A stretch of DNA of 19,091 nt from contig CAJTYU010000037.1 in NCBI GenBank assembly GCA_910584095.1, positions 1 to 19,091 of the forward strand. Reading direction: 5' to 3'. Source of the stretch: an uncultured Dorea sp. Lineage in GTDB: Bacteria; Bacillota; Clostridia; Lachnospirales; Lachnospiraceae. The notes under the pieces are model-generated. The model ran no database searches. It worked only from the letters and a program-made list of their open reading frames with translations, and was not told the origin of the DNA. The position numbers and the translations under genes were made by a program. Positions 14,112 through 19,091 of this stretch are shown one piece after another (position 1 is the first letter of the stretch; every line of letters starts with the position of its first letter).

Positions 14112-14141
14112 AAAGGAGCCGCCGCACAATAGCGGCAGCTC
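14112..14141 (-). terminator. Intrinsic terminator after the CdaR/PucR-type gene
   Basis: On the minus strand GAGC-T-GCCGC pairs with GCGGC-G-GCTC around TATTGT, followed by CTTTTCT. The GC-rich stem and T-rich tail, about 50 bases past the stop, support a terminator. The tail is short, so some read-through into the hydratase is possible. Confidence 0.75.
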
Positions 14142-14151
14142 ATGTTTTACC

Positions 14152-14166
14152 TGCAGACTGTCTGCA
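14152..14166. promoter_or_regulatory. Perfect 7-1-7 dyad, possible operator
   Basis: TGCAGAC, one base, GTCTGCA. It lies between the regulator's stop codon and its terminator, about 50 bases upstream of the hydratase -10. This is a plausible place for an activator site serving the hydratase; binding is inferred only from symmetry and position. Confidence 0.4.
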
Positions 14167-14188
14167 TTTACGGAATATTACTGCTTTC

Positions 14189-15283
14189 TTACTGCTTATC
14201 CAAGTATTTCAGATGCCGTTCTACCATAACTGCAATCTTAAAAGTCAAAGCATCCTCAAAAATCCTTACATCCAATCCAGTTTTTTTCTGTATCTTCTCT
14301 AGCCGATACACCAATGTGTTGCGATGTATAAACAGCTGTCTTGCCGTCTCAGAAATATTCAGGCTATTGTCAAAGAACGTATAAACCGTAATTAGTTCTT
14401 CATCGTCGAACAGTTCGGTCGCGTTCCCCTCTAAAACCTCTGATAAAAACATCTCGCACAATGATTTCGGGAGCTGATGAATCAGCCTGCCAATTCCTAG
14501 CTCGTTATACGCCAGCACGCTTCTTTCCCCATAAAACACGCGTCCCACTTCCAGCGCCATGCTTGCCTCTTTATAGGAGCGCGATACTCCTTTCAGTTCA
14601 TCAATGATCGTTCCATAAGAAATACGAATGCCAACCATTGCTTCCATACTCAGCGTATCCACAATCACTTTCGCCATCTGAAGTATCTCAGGATAATCTT
14701 CCCCATTCTCCAGCGCCTTCACCAGAATTACATGGCTTTCGTCTACTGCCGTCACAAAATCCCGATTTCCAGCCGAAAATAGTCCCTGAAGAGTCTCCAG
14801 AATCAGATTATCTCCATCATTCTGTGGTTCAACAATAAATACAATCCTGCGCTGTTCATTCGGAATACGCATCTTCTTCGCCTGACTGTAAATATCCACA
14901 AGAAGCATATTGTCGAGAATCAAATTCTGTATGAAATGATTTCTGTCCAGACGCTCCCTGTATGCTTGAACCAGATTTGACATCTGGCTTGCTCCAAGTT
15001 TACCCACAATAGAAATATCGGCGCCTTTTCCCTGCAGCGCAAGCACATATCCCGGTTCATCATCTATATAAATAGAAAATAAGCCAAACTCCCGCTCAAG
15101 CTCCTCCATCAATTCGTATGTCTCATTCCCTTTTAGAAAACTTTTAATCCTTCCGCCTAACGCTTTTGTAACCGTACTGGTCATCGCCAGACATTCCCCC
15201 TTAGCATTCCAAACGGAAGCTTCGAGTCCCGAAATTTTCTTAATATCCTGTATGATTTTCTGAATCACCTGGTTTGGCAGCAA
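14189..15283 (-). CDS. CdaR/PucR-type transcriptional regulator
   Basis: A 364-residue regulator. The N-terminal part (about 1-115) looks like a sensory domain of the sugar-diacid-recognition kind. The middle (about 140-260) resembles the degenerate GGDEF-like domain found in this family. The C-terminus holds the PucR-type helix-turn-helix (about 308-330, LNISETARQLFIHRNTLVYR), the strongest signature. The start is TTG with AGGAGG 7 bases upstream. It follows the 50-residue membrane protein gene by 15 bases, so the two should be one transcript. The aconitase-family hydratase lies directly downstream on the same strand behind a terminator and dyad, making it the obvious candidate target. Members of this family sense small diacids such as glycerate or galactarate; the ligand here is unknown. 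Confidence 0.88.
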   Translation of the reverse strand: MLPNQVIQKIIQDIKKISGLEASVWNAKGECLAMTSTVTKALGGRIKSFLKGNETYELMEELEREFGLFSIYIDDEPGYVLALQGKGADISIVGKLGASQMSNLVQAYRERLDRNHFIQNLILDNMLLVDIYSQAKKMRIPNEQRRIVFIVEPQNDGDNLILETLQGLFSAGNRDFVTAVDESHVILVKALENGEDYPEILQMAKVIVDTLSMEAMVGIRISYGTIIDELKGVSRSYKEASMALEVGRVFYGERSVLAYNELGIGRLIHQLPKSLCEMFLSEVLEGNATELFDDEELITVYTFFDNSLNISETARQLFIHRNTLVYRLEKIQKKTGLDVRIFEDALTFKIAVMVERHLKYLDKQ

Positions 15284-15298
15284 AAAATCTCCTCCTTA

Positions 15299-15451
15299 CT
15301 ATTCCATATCTTTCTGCTTTTCTTTCATTACCCGCATCATATAGTCGAATCTTGCAATCTCAATCTCCACTCTCTGATAACGGATATATCTCCATGCCAC
15401 ATAACCTGCAATTACAGCTGCCAGTAAAACTTTTCTATTCTGATTTTTCAT
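15299..15451 (-). CDS. Small single-pass membrane protein, 50 residues
   Basis: No family is recognised. The protein starts MKNQNRK, has one hydrophobic helix (about residues 8-22, VLLAAVIAGYVAWRY), then a basic patch and a charged amphipathic tail ending KEKQKDME. Short basic N-terminus, helix and charged tail suggest a membrane anchor with an exposed helix. The ATG at 15451 is preferred over one 30 bases earlier because AAGGAGA lies about 10 bases before it. It is the first gene of a two-gene unit with the CdaR/PucR-type regulator 15 bases downstream, so it may act with it, for example by tethering or signalling; that is inference. A TATAAT is found at 15503-15508 without a good -35. Confidence 0.72.
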   Translation of the reverse strand: MKNQNRKVLLAAVIAGYVAWRYIRYQRVEIEIARFDYMMRVMKEKQKDME

Positions 15452-15560
15452 AATTTTTTGTTCTCCTTCTCTTACCCCCATACCAGAAAAGCAGATAAAA
15501 CAATTATATAAAAATCTATGATATAGAGAATACTGGGTGGCAGATTGCCTGCATAGAGGA

Positions 15561-15591
15561 TAAAAAGAAAGACGGTGAATGATTCACCGCC
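15561..15591 (-). terminator. Intrinsic terminator after the ugpC/msmX gene
   Basis: On the minus strand GGCGGTGAA pairs with TTCACCGTC around TCA, followed by TTTCTTTTT. It lies 17 bases past the stop codon at 15608. Confidence 0.92.
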
Positions 15592-15607
15592 TCTCGATTG
15601 TTAAAGA

Positions 15608-16720
15608 CTAATTTGTAATTGTAACCTCTGTCTCTTTGTCGAATACATGAATCTTATCCGGATTAAATGCGAACTTAACGCTGTCGCCTGTTCTTGCAGT
15701 TGTAGTAGGTTCAACTCTTGCTGTCATGCTTGCTCCGGCATAATCAAAGTACAGGAATACCTCTGCGCCAAGCATCTCGTATACACGAATCTTAGCTTCG
15801 ATCATTGTATCAGGATGGCTCTTCAGATAGTCAGGCTCATCATGTACGTCCTCTGGACGAATACCCAGAACAACGGTCTTTCCATTGTATCCGCCGTCGA
15901 TCAGCTTCTTAGCCTTAGCTTCCGGAAGCTTAATCTGTGAGTCGCCCATCAGAAGGTATACGTCCTTGCCCTTAACTTCGCACTTAGCGTCTGCAAAGTT
16001 CATCTGCGGAGATCCGATAAATCCTGCAACGAACAGATTGCATGGGCTGTCATACAGAACCTGCGGAGTATCTACCTGCTGAACGATACCTGCGCTCATA
16101 ACTACGATTCTGGTACCAAGCGTCATAGCCTCTGTCTGGTCATGCGTTACATAAATGATGGTTGTTCCCAGTCTCTGATGAAGTCTGGAAATCTCAACAC
16201 GCATCTGTCCGCGAAGCTTAGCGTCCAAGTTAGAAAGAGGCTCATCCATAAGGAATACCTTAGGATTACGCACGATAGCACGTCCCATAGCAACACGCTG
16301 TCTCTGTCCGCCTGAAAGAGCCTTCGGCTTACGGTCAAGAAGCGCTTCCAGATCAAGAATCCTAGCCGCCTCGCGAACCATCTTGTCAATTTCATCTTTT
16401 GGTCTCTTTCTTAACTTAAGACCAAACGCCATGTTATCATATACTGTCATATGCGGATACAGAGCGTAGTTCTGAAATACCATCGCGATATCCCTGTCCT
16501 TCGGCTCTACGTCGTTCACAAGCTTGTCACCAATATATAATTCTCCAGAAGAAATATCCTCCAAACCAGCAACCATACGAAGTGTAGTAGACTTACCACA
16601 TCCTGAAGGTCCTACGAAAATAATAAACTCCTTATCTGCGATTTCAAGATTGAAATCCTTAACAGCCTCAAATCCATTTGGATAAGTCTTGTTAATGTGT
16701 TTTAAAGATAAACTTGCCAT
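15608..16720 (-). CDS. ugpC: Multi-sugar ABC transporter ATP-binding protein (UgpC/MsmX type)
   Basis: A 370-residue ATPase that powers CUT1-type carbohydrate importers. Seen motifs: Walker A GPSGCGKST (37-45), Q-loop Q83, signature LSGGQRQR (135-142), Walker B VFLMDEP (155-161), switch His193 in VTHDQTEAMTLG, then a C-terminal TOBE/MalK-like regulatory region (about 240-365). Full length and intact. The ATG has AGGAGG 9 bases upstream. It stands alone with its own terminator: no permease or solute-binding gene is near. This is the pattern of MsmX/MsmK ATPases that serve several importers encoded elsewhere, so I expect a shared role rather than glycerol-3-phosphate specificity. The name msmX would be equally fair. 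Confidence 0.95.
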   Translation of the reverse strand: MASLSLKHINKTYPNGFEAVKDFNLEIADKEFIIFVGPSGCGKSTTLRMVAGLEDISSGELYIGDKLVNDVEPKDRDIAMVFQNYALYPHMTVYDNMAFGLKLRKRPKDEIDKMVREAARILDLEALLDRKPKALSGGQRQRVAMGRAIVRNPKVFLMDEPLSNLDAKLRGQMRVEISRLHQRLGTTIIYVTHDQTEAMTLGTRIVVMSAGIVQQVDTPQVLYDSPCNLFVAGFIGSPQMNFADAKCEVKGKDVYLLMGDSQIKLPEAKAKKLIDGGYNGKTVVLGIRPEDVHDEPDYLKSHPDTMIEAKIRVYEMLGAEVFLYFDYAGASMTARVEPTTTARTGDSVKFAFNPDKIHVFDKETEVTITN

Positions 16721-16761
16721 TGTTTTGCTCCTCCTGATTCACATTGTTTTTCAAAAATGCT

Positions 16762-16850
16762 CTATGCATAGTATAGCGGAAATGTGCTTATTGCGCTATA
16801 CTCAACTTGAACAATTTTTTCTTATATAATTCGTCAAGTTGACCAAGTTG
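16762..16850 (-). promoter_or_regulatory. Upstream region of the sugar ATPase gene with nested inverted repeats
   Basis: Three symmetric elements lie upstream of the ATPase: palindrome CTATGCATAG (16762-16771); GTATAGCG (16771-16778) and CGCTATAC (16794-16801) as perfect 8-base arms 15 bases apart; and TCAACTTGA (16802-16810) with its inverse TCAAGTTGA (16834-16842), plus a half-site CCAAGTTG (16843-16850). A -10-like TATACT overlaps the 8-base arm, with no good -35. This fits a regulator-controlled promoter, which is inferred. No match to a catabolite-response (cre) site was seen. Confidence 0.5.
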
Positions 16851-16892
16851 TACACAGACCTTATATAAACCCATAGAATCTGCGCCCGGCGC

Positions 16893-17741
16893 CTATTCAT
16901 TATGGCTTAAAAGCTTCTGATAAATGTCCCGCTTACTGACTCCCCTATCTCTTGCAACCTGTTTCATCGCCGTCTTTTTATCCATTCCCTCCGAAAGATA
17001 CCGCTCCATATGCGCTTCTATGGACAGAGCCTTCCATTCCGCCTGCGCTTCCTCCTTAAGAACCTGTCTGCTCTTCCCCTCAACAACCAGCACACATTCC
17101 CCCCGCGGCGCATGTTCTCTATAATATTCCGCCGCCTCCCGGACTGTCGTCTGCCAAAGGGTCTCATGCTTTTTTGTCAGTTCTCTGCACACCGTAAGCC
17201 GACGGTCGCCGACAGAGCTCAAAAGTTCTTCCAGCGTCTTCGCCAGTCTGTGCGGCGCCTCGTAAAGAACGGTTGTTCTGGTCTCCCTTTCAAGTCCGGC
17301 TAGTATCTCCCGCCGCTCCTTTTTATCTGCGGGAAGAAATGCCTCAAAAGCAAATCTTCTTGTAGAAAGTCCCGAAAGCGTCAGCGCCGTAATACACGCC
17401 GATGCTCCCGGAAGCGCCGTAACAGGAATACCCATTTCCCAGCACATCCGCACTATCTCTTCTCCCGGATCGGAAATACCCGGCGTCCCCGCATCCGTAA
17501 TTAACGCCACATTCTTCCCTTCCATAAGCGCTGATACTAATTTCCCGCCTTTTTCTATCTTATTATATTCATGGTAACTTGTCATCGGCGTCTTAATTTC
17601 AAAATGATTCAAAAGCTTAATACTATTCCGGGTATCCTCCGCCGCAATCAAATCTGCCTCTTTCAAAACCCTAATCGCCCGGAATGTCATATCTTCAAGA
17701 TTCCCAATCGGCGTAGCGCATAAATACAATGTTCCCTTCAT
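16893..17741 (-). CDS. rsmI: 16S rRNA (cytidine(1402)-2'-O)-methyltransferase RsmI
   Basis: RsmI uses S-adenosylmethionine to 2'-O-methylate C1402 in the decoding centre of 16S rRNA. The 282 residues show all family motifs of the tetrapyrrole-methylase fold: ATPIGNLED (9-17), AEDTR (34-38), ITDAGTPGISDPG (81-93) and LPGASA (110-115). The C-terminal helical part ends with a helix-turn-helix-like stretch (KKTAMKQVARDRGVSKRDIY). Length is normal. ATG with GAGGGAG 6 bases upstream. It follows sua5 by 108 bases on the same strand with no visible terminator between, so the two RNA-modification genes may share a transcript. No clear terminator separates it from the ATPase region either. Confidence 0.96.
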   Translation of the reverse strand: MKGTLYLCATPIGNLEDMTFRAIRVLKEADLIAAEDTRNSIKLLNHFEIKTPMTSYHEYNKIEKGGKLVSALMEGKNVALITDAGTPGISDPGEEIVRMCWEMGIPVTALPGASACITALTLSGLSTRRFAFEAFLPADKKERREILAGLERETRTTVLYEAPHRLAKTLEELLSSVGDRRLTVCRELTKKHETLWQTTVREAAEYYREHAPRGECVLVVEGKSRQVLKEEAQAEWKALSIEAHMERYLSEGMDKKTAMKQVARDRGVSKRDIYQKLLSHNE

Positions 17742-17849
17742 CCCAATCTCCCTCTCTTATTGGTCAAAGCGCTGCCATCTGCTCCATTCACAGCAGCATA
17801 CAAATTTTCTTATCCGGCGCCGTAATTCCTCTCACCCGGATCATGTTAA

Positions 17850-18896
17850 TCATACGTTTATGATATGAAATCCCGACGCCTTTTTTATCCGGTTGCTCAC
17901 CGCAAGATCCAACCCCTCTTCACCCGGACACTGGGTCCAGATATGGGATACTTCCGTTTTATCAAAACTCCTGAGCACCTCAAAAACCTTTCTGGCATGC
18001 TCCTTCGGATCCCCCTCTTTTCCAAGAGATCTGCATTCATAACCTGTAAACAATTCTAAGTATTCTTCATAACATATCACGCCCTCGCTGGCCTTAATAT
18101 GCTCCTTTATATACCCTGCGCCCGCCAAACCGTCTCCAAGAACTGCCGTCACAGGAGCCTCCGGCGCATAATGCCGATACTTCATTCCCGGCGCCTTCGG
18201 CTGTTCTCCCTCCTGAAGCTGTCTGTAGATACTCGCATCAGTTTCTACTTCCGGAACAATCTTCCTGATCTCCTCAAGGGAAAGTCCGCCTGGACGCAAA
18301 AGCCTCGCCGGAACGCAAGTCACATCAAGAATCGTAGACTCCACTCCAACCTGACATACTCCTCCGTCCACAACTCCGTCAATACTTCCAAAAAAATCAT
18401 CAAGCACTGCTTCCGCCGACGTACAGCTCGGATGCCCGGAACGATTTGCCGACGGCGCCGCAACCGGAACTCCCGCCAGCCGGATAATCTCTGCCGTCAC
18501 CTCATTATCCGGACACCGAACGCCAATCGTCTTAAGACCGCACGTTGTTTCATTCGGAATACACGGTTTAGCCTTCAATATCATAGTTAGCGGCCCTGGC
18601 CAGAATGCCTCCGCCAGTCTGTATGCCAGCGGCGGAATATCCACGCAATATTTTTCCAGCCATAATACATCCGGAATATGTATCAACAGAGGATTATCCT
18701 GCGGCCTTCCCTTTGCCTCAAAAATCTTCCTTACGGCTTTCCCGTCCAGCGCATTCGCCCCTAAGCCATATACCGTTTCTGTCGGAATAGCAAGAAGTCC
18801 TCCTTCCCGGATAACCTGCGCCGCCTCTTCTAATATCCCATTTTTTTCATCTCCTGCAGCATAATATATCTTTGTTTCCAAAATCCTTCGCCCCAT
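17850..18896 (-). CDS. L-threonylcarbamoyladenylate synthase (Sua5/TsaC type)
   Basis: The enzyme makes threonylcarbamoyl-AMP from threonine, bicarbonate and ATP for t6A37 in ANN-reading tRNAs; TsaBDE-type proteins complete the transfer. The YrdC domain is residues 20-205, with PTETVYGLGANA (38-49), KGRPQDNPL (62-70), GVRCPD (125-130) and PSANRSG (148-154). The linker APGMKYRHYAP (235-245) and the C-terminal Sua5 domain (about 247-345) make it the long Sua5/YwlC form rather than short TsaC. The start is uncertain: the ATG at 18896 has no binding site at proper distance, while a TTG at 18881 (giving METK-) fits the start I remember for relatives but has AAGGA only 2 bases away. It lies downstream of tRNA-Ser and upstream of rsmI. 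Confidence 0.95.
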   Translation of the reverse strand: MGRRILETKIYYAAGDEKNGILEEAAQVIREGGLLAIPTETVYGLGANALDGKAVRKIFEAKGRPQDNPLLIHIPDVLWLEKYCVDIPPLAYRLAEAFWPGPLTMILKAKPCIPNETTCGLKTIGVRCPDNEVTAEIIRLAGVPVAAPSANRSGHPSCTSAEAVLDDFFGSIDGVVDGGVCQVGVESTILDVTCVPARLLRPGGLSLEEIRKIVPEVETDASIYRQLQEGEQPKAPGMKYRHYAPEAPVTAVLGDGLAGAGYIKEHIKASEGVICYEEYLELFTGYECRSLGKEGDPKEHARKVFEVLRSFDKTEVSHIWTQCPGEEGLDLAVSNRIKKASGFHIINV

Positions 18897-18932
18897 TCTA
18901 TCTATTTTATATTCACTGCCTCCCAGAGGATG

Positions 18933-18967
18933 TTATGATACAGGGAACGAAATTTCCTATATCATAA
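18933..18967. promoter_or_regulatory. 35-base dyad upstream of the Sua5 gene
   Basis: The arms TTATGATA-C-AGGGAA and TTTCCT-A-TATCATAA surround a short loop. No T-run follows on either strand, so it is not a standard terminator. It lies between the tRNA-Ser terminator and the Sua5 gene, and may be an operator or a leader hairpin. Confidence 0.45.
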
Positions 18968-18968
18968 C

Positions 18969-19000
18969 AAAAGCTATCCGGAATCAATTTCCGAATAGCT
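18969..19000 (-). terminator. Intrinsic terminator after tRNA-Ser
   Basis: On the minus strand AGCTAT-T-CGGAA pairs with TTCCG-G-ATAGCT around ATTGA, followed by TTTGTT. It begins 11 bases after the tRNA 3' end. Confidence 0.85.
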
Positions 19001-19010
19001 CTTATTCTAA

Positions 19011-19091
19011 CGGAGAAAGAGGGATTTGAACCCTCGCGCCGGTTACCCGACCTACACCCTTAGCAGGGGCGCCTCTTCAGCCTCTTGAGTA
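19011..19091 (-). tRNA. tRNA-Ser (anticodon GCT), 5' end cut by the window
   Basis: On the minus strand the anticodon loop is CTGCTAA, giving anticodon GCT (reads AGC/AGU). A long variable arm (GTCGGGTAACCGGC region) marks a class II serine tRNA, and the T arm is GAGGG-TTCAAAT-CCCTC. The 3' acceptor strand TTTCTCC plus discriminator G ends at 19011. The window begins at the TA of positions 8-9, so only the seven 5' acceptor bases are missing. The next bases are TTA, so CCA is not encoded. Confidence 0.96.

Noticed and set aside
15452..15481. Ten-residue extension (MGVREGEQKI) of the small membrane protein
   Set aside because: The upstream ATG has no ribosome binding site, whereas the downstream ATG has AAGGAGA in range.
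16866..16892. GC-rich GGCGCCGGGCGC after rsmI as a terminator
   Set aside because: The stem would leave almost no loop and is not followed by a T-run.
17742..17849. Short open frame of 18 codons between sua5 and rsmI on the minus strand
   Set aside because: Very short, no ribosome binding site and no composition signal; considered chance.

Overview
The window looks like chromosomal DNA of a Gram-positive, spore-former-type clostridium, most likely a Lachnospiraceae member. This is inferred from strong AGGAGG-type ribosome binding sites, frequent GTG/TTG starts, AT-rich promoters in GC-richer genes, and protein families typical of that group (DUF1002, DUF6512, a lone MsmX/UgpC-type ATPase, beta-propeller anti-sigma-like protein). 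Almost everything is read on the minus strand; the only convincing plus-strand gene is a small DUF6512 membrane protein (616-1119). No phage, insertion sequence, CRISPR array or other clear mobile element was seen. No gene-free stretch exceeds about 290 bases.

Layout, left to right. Positions 1-110 hold a strong minus-strand promoter and leader that probably drive an rRNA operon just outside the window. Then come tRNA-Lys(CTT) with promoter and terminator, the DUF6512 protein, and, across a shared bidirectional terminator, a secreted DUF1002 protein. Next are a thioredoxin-like protein, TrmB (tRNA m7G46 methyltransferase) and the glycogen branching enzyme GlgB with two dyads in its leader. 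A large mosaic protein (5878-9054) follows: TPR-like N-terminus, charged helix, very acidic 13-residue tandem repeats and a CbxX/SpoVK-like AAA domain with altered catalytic motifs. Then an ECF sigma factor with a membrane-anchored beta-propeller partner; a YbhJ-like aconitase-family hydratase; a CdaR/PucR-type regulator with a 50-residue membrane protein in front; a solitary UgpC/MsmX sugar ABC ATPase; RsmI; Sua5; and a 5'-truncated tRNA-Ser(GCT).

Together the genes fall into three themes. RNA modification and translation: tRNAs, TrmB, RsmI, Sua5 and the putative rRNA promoter. Carbohydrate and carbon handling: GlgB, the multi-sugar ATPase, and the hydratase next to a diacid-type regulator. 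Envelope sensing: the ECF sigma/beta-propeller pair and the secreted DUF1002 protein. The parts most worth a second look are the mosaic AAA-like protein, the sigma/propeller pair with its candidate autoregulatory promoter, and the hydratase/CdaR-type neighbourhood. All functional statements rest on motif reading by eye; no database search was run.
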